Assembly (NCBI GenBank): GCA_031082425.1 | Contig: JAVHLB010000007.1 | Location: 62,001 to 126,000 of the forward strand | DNA: 64,000 bases | Origin: Candidatus Edwardsbacteria bacterium | GTDB lineage: Bacteria > Edwardsbacteria > AC1 > EtOH8 | Direction: 5' to 3' | In this document: positions 40,180 to 47,881 of the stretch, one piece after another | Layout of the letters: each line of letters opens with the position of its first letter | How positions within the stretch are numbered: the stretch's first letter is position 1 | Made by a program: the position numbers and the translations under genes | The notes under the pieces: generated by a model | What the model saw: the letters and a program-made list of their open reading frames with translations, nothing else | Told to the model about the DNA's origin: nothing | Database searches by the model: none

Positions 40180-41556
40180 TCAGATCCCGAAATGCGGCCC
40201 GACCGCGAAGATCCATCCGGAATGATCGGCCTTAGGAGCGTTGAATATCTCTTTTTCGGTATGGGTCTTCCAGTCGCCCATCCGGCTGTAGAGGTAACCG
40301 GCCTGGGCCTGCAGCCAGACGATGCCGAAAAGCCTCAGCTTGCCCCTGACCAGCGGCATTCCCGCGAATCCGTCCGATCTCAATGCCAGCTCCCTTTCGG
40401 AGTCCAGCAGAATGGTCCGGTCCCAAGTTAGGTCGGAGCTGGCGCTGCGGGCCAGGTTGATCTCGGCATCTACCCCGCCCAGCAGGGCCCCCAGGCTGAT
40501 GTCGGCCCTCCGGCCCCTCAGCAGCACATACTCCAGGGTCACCCCGCCCAGGCTGTAATTATAATCGTAGTACCTCTGGGTATCGCCTAGGGAAGACCTG
40601 GCTTTCAGATCCTGTCCCCAGCCGGCATAGCCGATCCTGAAGCGGTTGAACTGCAGATATCCCTGGCCGCCCCAGCAATAGCTCTCCCGGCGGAGTTCGG
40701 GAAATCCCGCCGGCGACATATGGGGCTGCAGGCGTCCGGCCGAGCGGTCCGGCCAGAAGGCCAGCGGCCCGCCGCCCATCTCAAAATGAAAATCCTTTTG
40801 GTATCCGTGACGCTGGTGTTTCCAGTTCAAAATATCATCGTCCGGCCAATCGCGGCCCAAGGCCTCTTCCGAATCTATGCGGATGTTCCCGACCCCGGCT
40901 GCCAGCCGGAACAGGCCTTCGCCAGAACCCAGGGTCAGATCGGCCCGGCGGCCGTAGCTCCTGTCGTTCCTGCCCGATATCCTGCCCAGCCCGGCCTGGG
41001 CCTCGATCCTGATCCCGGCACTGTCGGGCAGTTCCAGCGAGATGTTTCCCACCCCGGTGGTCAGCCGGCAATGGCCCGGCAGCGTTGCCACCCCCGGCCA
41101 TGCGGATTGGATGTTCCCGGCCCCGGTCTCGGCATCCAGCCTGCCGCTTATGTTTTTAACATAGATGTCGCCGGCCCCGATATCTATCAGCACTCCTCCG
41201 GAGATGTCGTAGGCCGCCACATCGCCCGCCCCGCTGGAGATATCGGCCGCGGCCCAACTCGGCAGGCCGATGGTCAGGTCCAGCCTTTTGCGGTTCCGGT
41301 TCTGATGCTTATCGGTAAAGATCCTGACGGTATTGCCGGATCTCTCCACCTCCGGCAGGATGTCGCCCTGGGCATTGATGGTGATCGCCCCGCCATCGTT
41401 GCCGGTGATCTTGATATTTCCCGCCTTGATGTCGATCTTCAGCACATCCCCGGGGGCGAATTCCATCTCCCGTTGCAGTTCCAGGGCCCGGGCCGGGAAA
41501 CATACCATCAGTACCGATAAAATGCCGCCCGCCAGGAATTTGAGATTATAAAACAT
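40180..41556 (-). CDS. Exported protein with DUF4097-like solenoid and barrel-like C-terminus
   Basis: 458 residues. A signal peptide (to about 24, FPARA) is followed by a beta-solenoid region (about 35-235) with repeated GAGD/GVGN turns (SSGAGDVAAYDI, IGAGDIYVKNI, TGAGNIQSAW, TTGVGNISLEL), DUF4097-like. The second half (about 255-458) has amphipathic strands rich in Tyr and Gly, consistent with a small outer-membrane barrel. GGAGGAACC precedes the ATG. The combination suggests a surface-exposed solenoid on a barrel; no function assigned. Confidence 0.75.
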   Translation of the reverse strand: MFYNLKFLAGGILSVLMVCFPARALELQREMEFAPGDVLKIDIKAGNIKITGNDGGAITINAQGDILPEVERSGNTVRIFTDKHQNRNRKRLDLTIGLPSWAAADISSGAGDVAAYDISGGVLIDIGAGDIYVKNISGRLDAETGAGNIQSAWPGVATLPGHCRLTTGVGNISLELPDSAGIRIEAQAGLGRISGRNDRSYGRRADLTLGSGEGLFRLAAGVGNIRIDSEEALGRDWPDDDILNWKHQRHGYQKDFHFEMGGGPLAFWPDRSAGRLQPHMSPAGFPELRRESYCWGGQGYLQFNRFRIGYAGWGQDLKARSSLGDTQRYYDYNYSLGGVTLEYVLLRGRRADISLGALLGGVDAEINLARSASSDLTWDRTILLDSERELALRSDGFAGMPLVRGKLRLFGIVWLQAQAGYLYSRMGDWKTHTEKEIFNAPKADHSGWIFAVGPHFGI

Positions 41557-41627
41557 GGTTCCTCCTTCATTCCTTTTATAAAACTACGAAGCATAGGACA
41601 ATTTGTTTCGCTAATATAGAATTATTT

Positions 41628-42404
41628 TTACCTGTTCTCCAGGACCTTGAGCATCTGCTTATGTATCTTCCCGTTGGAGGCCAGGCACTCCGGGTAATAG
41701 AGGCCGTAGCGGCCTCCGGAAAAGTCGGTGATCCTCCCTCCGGCCTCGGTGATCATCAGAGAGGCGGCCGCCGCGTCCCAGGGCTTGAGTTTTATCTCCC
41801 AGAACCCGTCGAACCGCCCGCAGGCCAGATAGGCCAGGTCGATGGCCGCCGAGCCTGGCCGCCGTACCGCCTGGGCCCGCTTAATGAATCTTTGGAAATT
41901 TGCCAGATTGTTGTCCGGGCTGGTGTGGACATCGTAGGGAAACCCGGTGGCCAAAAGACTTTTGACCAGGTTCTTTTCCGCCGATACTTTTATCCGCTTA
42001 CCGTTCAAAAATGCTCCCCGCCCCTTGGCCGCGGTGAACATTTCGTCCAGATTGGGATTATAGACGGCCCCCGCTTTCACCTGACCCTTTTCTTCGAAAG
42101 CGATGGATACGCACCACACCGGAAATCGGTGGGCGTAATTGGTGGTGCCGTCCAGCGGGTCAATTATCCAACGCCGTTTGGAAGAGGTTCTCTGGTTCTG
42201 GCTTTCCTCGGTCATGATGTCATCGCCGGGAAAAGCTTTTCTAATAATGGAGATGATCAGGGCCTCGGAGGCCCGGTCGGCCCCGGTGACCAGGTCGATG
42301 GGGCTTTTTAATCTCACCGAGAACTTCCCCCGGGACATTTTAATCAGCAGGTCCCCGGCCTGCATCGCCGCCGCCACGGCGGTTTTTAATTCTTTTTCAT
42401 GCAT
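41628..42404 (-). CDS. Inositol monophosphatase family protein
   Basis: 258 residues from ATG 42404, with GGAG 11 nt upstream. The metal/phosphate motifs are intact: EES near 67, DPLDGTTNY near 83, and WDAAAASLMITEAGG near 210. These Mg-dependent phosphatases act on inositol-1-phosphate, 3'-phosphoadenosine phosphate or fructose-1,6-bisphosphate; the subfamily is SuhB-like, but the substrate is not certain. Confidence 0.92.
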   Translation of the reverse strand: MHEKELKTAVAAAMQAGDLLIKMSRGKFSVRLKSPIDLVTGADRASEALIISIIRKAFPGDDIMTEESQNQRTSSKRRWIIDPLDGTTNYAHRFPVWCVSIAFEEKGQVKAGAVYNPNLDEMFTAAKGRGAFLNGKRIKVSAEKNLVKSLLATGFPYDVHTSPDNNLANFQRFIKRAQAVRRPGSAAIDLAYLACGRFDGFWEIKLKPWDAAAASLMITEAGGRITDFSGGRYGLYYPECLASNGKIHKQMLKVLENR

Positions 42405-42437
42405 GGGTATTATTACTCCAACAACTATATGCAGCAA

Positions 42438-42640
42438 TAAGTCATTCCTGCGAAGGCAGGAATCCAGGCCCGGATGCCATTCGGAATTTATCTCTCACTT
42501 GATGTGGGAATGGCATGACAATATGGTCTAGTGATCTATTTAGCGCCTAACTAATAGTATAATCCAAAGGCTTTAGGATTTCAAATAAAATCATACGACC
42601 TCACCCCACCCCTCTCCAAAGGCATTTGGAGAGGGGGTTT
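42438..42640 (+). repeat. Intergenic gap with two dispersed palindromes
   Basis: GTCATTCCTGCG (42441-42452) / AGGCAGGAATCCAG (42453-42466) is a CTGGATTCC/GGAATGAC-family hairpin. CCACCCCTCTCCAAA (42607-42621) / TTTGGAGAGGGG (42627-42638) is a CTCTCC/GGAGAG hairpin. The rest of the 313-bp gap holds no gene. Confidence 0.6.
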
Positions 42641-42717
42641 ACAAAAATATTGATTGACTTTGAAAACCCCATCGCTTATTCTTATGAAAATTCATTTTAA
42701 AACGAAGGCTTGACACA

Positions 42718-43497
42718 ATGATCACCTGGCATACCTATCTGATGGTCCTGCCGCTGGTGTTCTTCGCCGGGCTGGTCGATTCCATCGCCGGAGGCGGCGG
42801 CCTGATCTCCCTTCCGGCCTATTGGGCCGCCGGCCTGCCGCCCCATTTCGTGCTGGGCAATAACAAGTTCTCCTCGAGTTTCGGCACGTTGGTGGCCACC
42901 CTGCGCTATTACCACGGAGGATTGATCGATATGAAGGTGGCCCTGCTTAGCGCTTGCTTCGCCCTGGCCGGTTCCTTTTTGGGCACCCGGGCGGTGTTGC
43001 TGATGGACCCCGGCTTCCTGCGCTATGTTCTGATCGTGCTGGTGCCGGTGGTCACCATCTTTACTTTGCTGAATAAAAACCTGGGTGTCCATAATAACTC
43101 CCATCAGACCGAGGTAAAGACCAAATTCATTCTGGCGGCCCTGGCCTCTGCCGTGATCGGCTTTTATGACGGTTTCTTCGGGCCGGGCACCGGGGCCTTT
43201 TTGATTCTCTTTTATACTTTGATGCTCAAGTACGATTTCGTCACCGCCAACGCCAACACCAAGGTGGTCAACCTGGCCTCCAATGTGGCCGCGGTGATCA
43301 CCTTCATGGCCCACGGCAAGGTGCTCTACGCCCTGGGCATCCCGGCGGCGGCCTGCGGCATCGCCGGTAACCTGCTGGGCGCCAGGATGGTGATGACCAG
43401 GGGAGCCAGGATCATCCGGCCGATATTCATCTTGGTTCTGCTGTTGCTGCTGGCCAAGATCGTTTATGACATGATCGCGGGGCAATATCATGGATAG
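42718..43497 (+). CDS. TauE/SafE-family membrane transporter
   Basis: 259 residues, about eight hydrophobic spans, with the family's GGGGLISLPAYW near the N-terminus and DGFFGPGTGAFL in the second half. TauE/SafE proteins export sulfite, sulfoacetate or other small organosulfur anions; the substrate is not determinable here. The end overlaps the metallopeptidase gene by 8 bases. Confidence 0.9.
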   Translation: MITWHTYLMVLPLVFFAGLVDSIAGGGGLISLPAYWAAGLPPHFVLGNNKFSSSFGTLVATLRYYHGGLIDMKVALLSACFALAGSFLGTRAVLLMDPGFLRYVLIVLVPVVTIFTLLNKNLGVHNNSHQTEVKTKFILAALASAVIGFYDGFFGPGTGAFLILFYTLMLKYDFVTANANTKVVNLASNVAAVITFMAHGKVLYALGIPAAACGIAGNLLGARMVMTRGARIIRPIFILVLLLLLAKIVYDMIAGQYHG

Positions 43498-43864
43498 CGC
43501 AGAGTTCAACAAACTGGTGGAGCAGGCGGTGGACGACCTGCCGCAGGACTTCCGGGACAAGCTGGAGAACATCGCCATCACGGTGGAGGACTATCCCTCC
43601 CCGGCGGTGCTGAGATCGCTGGAGGAACGGACCGGCAAGCATTCCCTGCTGGGGGTGTATATCGGAATCCCCTATAACAAGCGTCCGGCCTATCACATCT
43701 CGGGGAAGCTGCCCGACCGGATAGAACTGTACCAGAAGAACATCGAGTCCATCTGCCGCACCCCCCAGGAGATAGTGGAGCAGGTCAAGGAGACCATCAT
43801 CCACGAGGTGGGGCATTATTTCGGGTTGAGCGAAGAGGATCTGGAAAGATTGCAGGATATTTGA
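43490..43864 (+). CDS. Minimal zincin metallopeptidase-family protein
   Basis: 124 residues. The HExxH motif HEVGHYFGLSEEDL (about 104-117) matches the short 'metallopeptidase family' (DUF1025-type) proteins in which the third ligand lies a few residues on. The remainder (LLGVYIGIPYNKRP) is typical. It overlaps the TauE/SafE gene by 8 bases. Cytoplasmic, natural substrate unknown. A terminator follows at 43885. Confidence 0.9.
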   Translation: MDSAEFNKLVEQAVDDLPQDFRDKLENIAITVEDYPSPAVLRSLEERTGKHSLLGVYIGIPYNKRPAYHISGKLPDRIELYQKNIESICRTPQEIVEQVKETIIHEVGHYFGLSEEDLERLQDI

Positions 43865-43884
43865 TCAGATGCCGTTTTCTTACC

Positions 43885-43913
43885 ACCGCACTGCTTTGGC
43901 AGTGCGGTTTTTC
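43885..43913 (+). terminator. Rho-independent terminator
   Basis: ACCGCACTGC (43885-43894) / GCAGTGCGGT (43899-43908), loop TTTG, then TTTTT. Confidence 0.9.
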
Positions 43914-44019
43914 GTTAACAAAAAATATTTTTACTTTTTATGTAACATATCCCCCCGATCCTGCGTAGTCTCCCATGAACCAAGAAAAATACTAAATTTC
44001 CAAATAAAAGGAGACGGCC

Positions 44020-44112
44020 ATGAAAGGGATAGTCGATATCAAGAGCGTAGATTGGGGCGGATTGATCCCCATCGGAACACTGCTCGGCCTGTTGCTGATA
44101 TCCATAATGTAA
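44020..44112 (+). CDS. 30-residue single-span membrane peptide
   Basis: A very short gene: AAAAGGAG ribosome site (44006-44013), ATG, then a polar start (MKGIVDIKSVDWGG) and one hydrophobic span (LIPIGTLLGLLLISIM). It is framed by an upstream terminator (43885-43913) and its own terminator (44147-44170), so it would be a free-standing mini-transcript. No homologue is recognised. It may be a regulatory or toxic membrane peptide, or a leader; evidence is the signal layout only. Confidence 0.5.
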   Translation: MKGIVDIKSVDWGGLIPIGTLLGLLLISIM

Positions 44113-44146
44113 AGATACCCAACCCCATAAACTACCTCCAGAAAAG

Positions 44147-44170
44147 AAGCCGGAAAATCTCCGGCTTTTT
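44147..44170 (+). terminator. Rho-independent terminator after mini-gene
   Basis: AAGCCGGA (44147-44154) / TCCGGCTT (44160-44167), 5-nt loop, then TTT. Confidence 0.75.
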
Positions 44171-44253
44171 AGCTATGGGACTTTTATCCGGGCGAAAATC
44201 TCATCATTGCGTCTGATATGCCGGTCAACCCGGCAGATCAGACGTTGCGGGAT

Positions 44254-44419
44254 TTGGGGTGTGGTAGCGATATGTCGCATGGCCGGAAGCGGAAGCGAAG
44301 GCCGAACAGAAGCTTAGATTATTCCTGATAATGCATTGACCGTCGTTTTCAGTTCGTGAAACGATAGCCCCACACCCCAAGAGTTCTTTTGCTTCTTTTC
44401 GTTCGGCAACGAAAAGAAG
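44254..44419 (+). repeat. Structured intergenic element: long-range 11-bp inverted repeat plus terminal hairpin
   Basis: TTGGGGTGTGG (44254-44264) and CCACACCCCAA (44370-44380) form a perfect inverted repeat enclosing 105 bp. It is followed by CTTCTTTTCGTT (44392-44403) / AACGAAAAGAAG (44408-44419), a hairpin of the same CTTCTTT...AAAGAAG style as the caps of the dispersed element at 20807. No gene is visible in this gap. Confidence 0.6.
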
Positions 44420-44482
44420 GGATTCAAAATATCGGGCTAAATCAAATACACAAATAAACAATTGTTACGGCAATATTAAGGT

Positions 44483-44509
44483 CTGGATTCCCATTTTCAT
44501 GGGAATGAC
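44483..44509 (+). repeat. Dispersed CTGGATTCCC/GGGAATGAC palindrome
   Basis: CTGGATTCCC (44483-44492) and GGGAATGAC (44501-44509) around an ATTTTCAT centre; same family as 24342 and 42441. Confidence 0.65.
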
Positions 44510-44589
44510 ATAACGGTTTTCTTTTAATATAATAATACGTTCTTACGCATCATGCCCTCAAAAGCCGCCGCCATCCCGGGAGCCATTTT

Positions 44590-44623
44590 GGATTTGACAC
44601 CGGTCAAATCCAAATGCTATACT
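44590..44623 (+). promoter_or_regulatory. Promoter with overlapping palindromic operator for second ECF sigma gene
   Basis: TTGACA (44594-44599), 18 bp, TATACT (44618-44623). The -35 box lies in a perfect inverted repeat GGATTTGAC (44590-44598) / GTCAAATCC (44603-44611). The expected start point is about 44630, the A of the ATG, and there is no ribosome site, so the mRNA is probably leaderless. Confidence 0.7.
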
Positions 44624-44629
44624 AACCCC

Positions 44630-45190
44630 ATGGCTTCCGAAAACCAAGACCAGATACTGATAGACCGCTGTCTGGCCGGCGACAGCCGGGCCTTCAACGA
44701 TCTGATCAACCGCTATAAACGGCAGGTGTTCTCCCTCATCTTCCGCCTGGTCCACAACCAGAGCGATGCCGAGGACATTGCCCAGGAGACCTTCATCAAG
44801 GCCTACAAGAGCTTCGCCGGCTACGACCCCTCCTACCCCTTTCTGACCTGGCTGTTCAAGATCGCCCACAATTCGGCCATCGATTTCCTCAGGGCCCAAA
44901 AGCCGGAATCGCTCTCCATCCACGATGAAGAAAACCCGGTGGATATCGAAGACACCCAGATCTCCCTGGAGGAAAGGATCGAAGCCGCCTCACAGCAGGA
45001 GCTGATAGACCGAGTGCTGGGCACCCTACCGCCCCTCTATCGCGAGGTCCTGGTTTTAAGACACCAACAGGAGCTCTCTTACGAGGAGATCTCGCAGTCA
45101 CTCGACATACCGGTTGGTACGGTAAAGATCAGACTGTTTCGAGCCAGGGATATCATGAAACAGAAACTGGTCAAGCTTGGATATGGGTAA
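44630..45190 (+). CDS. ECF-family RNA polymerase sigma factor (second)
   Basis: 186 residues from ATG 44630. Region 2 is at about 10-80 (DAEDIAQETFIKAYKSF) and region 4 at about 130-182 (LPPLYREVLVLRHQQELSYEEIS, split by the turn). It resembles RpoE/SigW-type envelope-stress sigma factors. The anti-sigma gene follows after 80 bp, then a bactofilin-like gene, two PspC genes and an M16 protease pair, which fits a cell-envelope regulon. Its promoter carries an operator palindrome and the transcript is probably leaderless. Confidence 0.93.
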   Translation: MASENQDQILIDRCLAGDSRAFNDLINRYKRQVFSLIFRLVHNQSDAEDIAQETFIKAYKSFAGYDPSYPFLTWLFKIAHNSAIDFLRAQKPESLSIHDEENPVDIEDTQISLEERIEAASQQELIDRVLGTLPPLYREVLVLRHQQELSYEEISQSLDIPVGTVKIRLFRARDIMKQKLVKLGYG

Positions 45191-45270
45191 TCATTTGTCC
45201 TGCAATATGTAATCATAATGAAACATTTGTACCCAAGCCCACGTATTATTACCAGAACGGAGAAAAGATC

Positions 45271-45843
45271 ATGGAATGCCAAGAGATAAAAAATAAGCTG
45301 CAGGAGTTGATAGATAACTCCCTTGAAGATCAGGAGGTTACAGCAATAAAGGCCCACCTGAGATCCTGTTGTTCCTGCACTGCCGACTATCGTCTGCTCA
45401 ATCTGGTGGCCCAGTCGCTCAAAGCCCTGCCACAGCCACAGCTCAGCCCCGAGTTCAACGCTAACATCTTTAACGCTTTGGGGTTGGAATATAAGGTCCC
45501 GCGCCTCAGCCCGGTGCTCAAATGGGCCACCGGGGCTGTGGTATCGGTAAGCTCCCTGTGGCTGGTGATATTCGGCCTGGGATTGACCTTCGGCCTGAAC
45601 AAGCTGGATCCTTTCAAAATATTTTCCCTGGCCAAGGACTTCATCAAGGCCCCGCCCAACCTGCAGGTGATCCTGGTCAAGGCCGGGCTGCGGCTGGCCG
45701 ATATGATCGACCTGCTGGGACAGGTGGCCGCCACCCTGCTCAAGGGATCCAACCTGCCGGTCCAGCTGGCCATCGCCAGCATCGCGGCCTTCGCCATCAT
45801 CGCCGTCACCTCCAAAAGAATTTATATAAATTCAAAAATATAG
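45271..45843 (+). CDS. Membrane anti-sigma factor with zf-HC2 domain
   Basis: 190 residues. The N-terminal zinc-finger motif HxxxCxxC is AHLRSCCSC (about 29-37), with Cys3 as the likely fourth ligand. Membrane spans are at about 88-108 and 163-182. As a membrane-bound partner for the ECF factor it would pass envelope signals, unlike the soluble first anti-sigma at 5057. ACGGAG lies before the ATG. It precedes the bactofilin-like gene by 22 bp. Confidence 0.85.
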   Translation: MECQEIKNKLQELIDNSLEDQEVTAIKAHLRSCCSCTADYRLLNLVAQSLKALPQPQLSPEFNANIFNALGLEYKVPRLSPVLKWATGAVVSVSSLWLVIFGLGLTFGLNKLDPFKIFSLAKDFIKAPPNLQVILVKAGLRLADMIDLLGQVAATLLKGSNLPVQLAIASIAAFAIIAVTSKRIYINSKI

Positions 45844-45865
45844 CACACAATAAAGGAGCACGATC

Positions 45866-47119
45866 ATGTACAAAATTAACAGGCATTCTGCCAAATCCGG
45901 CTGGCTAATCCTGCTGCCGATGATCGCCCTGCTGCTGGCGGCAACCGCCGGGCTGGCCGAGGAGACGGTGGTAGGCACCAAGCTGCTGGACAAGAAGACC
46001 ACCATCAAGATCCAGGGTATCGGCGATTCCGATTCCCAGGGCACATACAAATTAAAGATCGGCGACAAAGAGGTCGAGATCGACTCCAAGGATGCCAAGG
46101 TGGGCGACATCTATGTCGGCCAGGCCGACACCATCAACGACGACGTGGTCACCAAGGGCGGCTCCATCACGGTGGACGGCATGGTCAACGGCGACTGCGT
46201 GACCTTCGGCGGCGGGGTGACGGTCAACGGCACGGTGATGCACGACGTGGCCACCTTCGGCGGGGCCACGGTGGTGGCCGGAACGGTCAAGGGGGACGTG
46301 GCCACCTTTGGCGGCACCGTCTCCATCGACGGCACGGTGGGCGGCGAGGTGGCGGCCTTCGGCGGGATGGTCAATCTGGGGCCCGAGTCCTCGGTGGGCG
46401 GGGATATCTCCACCGTGGGCGGCACGGTTGACAAGGCCGAAGGGGCCCGGGTGGGCGGCGAGATCAAGAACGTGGATCTAGGGATGCTCAACCAGTTCAT
46501 TCCCAGCATGGTCGGCTCGGCCCACTTTGCCCACAAAAAACCGGCTGCCGGACGGGCCATAAAATTCTTTATCGTCTTTTTCATGCTGGCCGGACTGGGC
46601 ATCCTGATAACCCTGCTGGGCGTGTTCTTTGCCAAACCCATCGAGCGCATCGTCCACATCATCGAGGTCGACTTCTGGAGGTCGGCCGGCATCGGATTCC
46701 TGGTGCAGATCTCCCTGGCCCCGGCCCTGGTGTTCATGGCGGTCTCCATCCTGGGCATCCCCCTGATACCGCTGGCCGTCCTGCTGGTGGTGGCCGGGAT
46801 CCTGATGAGCATCGCCAGCTTCGGGGTGATCATCAACCAGAAATTCCTGCATGCCGTCAACAAGCCTCCCATGAACACCCTGCCGGCGGTGGTGCTGGGA
46901 TTCGTGCTGCTGCACTCCCTGTTCCTGCTGGGCAGCCTGATCAACATCGCCGGCAGCCCGCTGACCGCCCTGGGCGTGATATTCATCATCATCAACTTCA
47001 TAGTCCTGTGGTGCGGGGTCACCGTGGGCCTGGGCGCGGTATGGACCACCCGGCTGGGCACCAGGGACCAGGCTCCGCCCAGACCGCCCAAGGCGCCGAA
47101 GATAGCTGCGGCCGAGTAA
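45866..47119 (+). CDS. Bactofilin-like polymer-forming membrane protein
   Basis: 417 residues. After a signal-like N-terminus (about 10-32) comes a beta-helical stretch (about 85-210) with repeated (V/A)NG(T/D)..., TFGG and VAGTVKGDVATFGG turns, the bactofilin/polymer-forming pattern. Three or four membrane spans fill about 230-390. The C-terminus is Pro/Arg-rich. AAAGGAGC precedes the ATG. Bactofilins scaffold envelope structures; an export-plus-membrane version after a sigma/anti-sigma pair fits envelope stress repair. Confidence 0.82.
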   Translation: MYKINRHSAKSGWLILLPMIALLLAATAGLAEETVVGTKLLDKKTTIKIQGIGDSDSQGTYKLKIGDKEVEIDSKDAKVGDIYVGQADTINDDVVTKGGSITVDGMVNGDCVTFGGGVTVNGTVMHDVATFGGATVVAGTVKGDVATFGGTVSIDGTVGGEVAAFGGMVNLGPESSVGGDISTVGGTVDKAEGARVGGEIKNVDLGMLNQFIPSMVGSAHFAHKKPAAGRAIKFFIVFFMLAGLGILITLLGVFFAKPIERIVHIIEVDFWRSAGIGFLVQISLAPALVFMAVSILGIPLIPLAVLLVVAGILMSIASFGVIINQKFLHAVNKPPMNTLPAVVLGFVLLHSLFLLGSLINIAGSPLTALGVIFIIINFIVLWCGVTVGLGAVWTTRLGTRDQAPPRPPKAPKIAAAE

Positions 47120-47136
47120 TAATAAATAAGTGGACA

Positions 47137-47177
47137 TTGAACGGCCTTGGGGGTCAACGACCCCCAAGGCCGTTCAA
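47137..47177 (+). terminator. Strong 18-bp hairpin after bactofilin-like gene
   Basis: TTGAACGGCCTTGGGGGT (47137-47154) / ACCCCCAAGGCCGTTCAA (47160-47177), 5-nt loop, no T-run. It may limit read-through into the PspC genes or protect the upstream mRNA. Confidence 0.6.
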
Positions 47178-47262
47178 TAAATTCCCGATAAAACCATAAA
47201 CACCCTTGAAGTTTCACCCTTTGGGGTTTATAATTGTACGGTCAATAGTTAGGAGGAGAGTC

Positions 47263-47454
47263 ATGTCTAAAAGAATTTACCGGTCCACCAGGGACCGGAT
47301 GCTGGGCGGCGTCTGCGGGGGCTTGGGCGAGTATTTCGACATCGACCCCACCATCGTCCGGCTGGTGGCGGTGGTGTTCGCCCTGTCCGGAGCCGGGATC
47401 CTGGCCTATATCATTGCCTGGATCATCATCCCCGACCAGCCGGTGGTGATGTAG
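47263..47454 (+). CDS. PspC-domain protein (short)
   Basis: 63 residues from ATG 47263, with an AGGAGGAG site. The PspC signature RIYRSTRDRMLGGVCGGLGE is followed by YFDIDPTIVRLV and one hydrophobic span. PspC proteins sense membrane stress. A second PspC gene starts 12 bp later. Confidence 0.9.
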   Translation: MSKRIYRSTRDRMLGGVCGGLGEYFDIDPTIVRLVAVVFALSGAGILAYIIAWIIIPDQPVVM

Positions 47455-47466
47455 GGGGGCATTTAT

Positions 47467-47868
47467 ATGCCCAAACGATTATACCGTTCCGGACGGGACC
47501 GGTTGGTAGCCGGGGTCTGCGGAGGTTTGGCCGATTATTTTGACATCGACCCCCTGCTGATCCGCATTATCTTTATGATCCTGGCCCTGGCCGGCGGGCT
47601 GGGGATCCTTATTTATCTGGCGGCCTGGCTGATAGTCCCCGGCCAGAGCCTTTCGGCCGGCCAACGCGAAACTCCGCCAACTCCCGAGGAAAGGAATCCT
47701 AATATGCGGCGAAATCCATCCGGGGCGGTGTTCGGGATATTGGTCATCATCCTGGGCATCGGCCTTTTGTTGAATAATTACGGCCTGTTTCATTTTAAAT
47801 TAAGCCTGATCTGGCCGCTGATCCTGATCGCCATCGGCGTCAGGCTGCTGATCAGGGATAAAAGATAA
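47467..47868 (+). CDS. PspC-domain protein with LiaF-like membrane tail
   Basis: 133 residues. PspC domain (RLYRSGRDRLVAGVCGGLAD...) in the first 60 residues, a polar linker (about 62-84), then two hydrophobic spans (SGAVFGILVIILGIGLLL and LSLIWPLILIAIGVRLL) like the LiaF/LiaI transmembrane module. The two-part layout suggests a membrane-stress sensor. It lies 12 bp after the shorter PspC gene. Confidence 0.88.
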   Translation: MPKRLYRSGRDRLVAGVCGGLADYFDIDPLLIRIIFMILALAGGLGILIYLAAWLIVPGQSLSAGQRETPPTPEERNPNMRRNPSGAVFGILVIILGIGLLLNNYGLFHFKLSLIWPLILIAIGVRLLIRDKR

Positions 47869-47881
47869 AGGAATGCAACTA

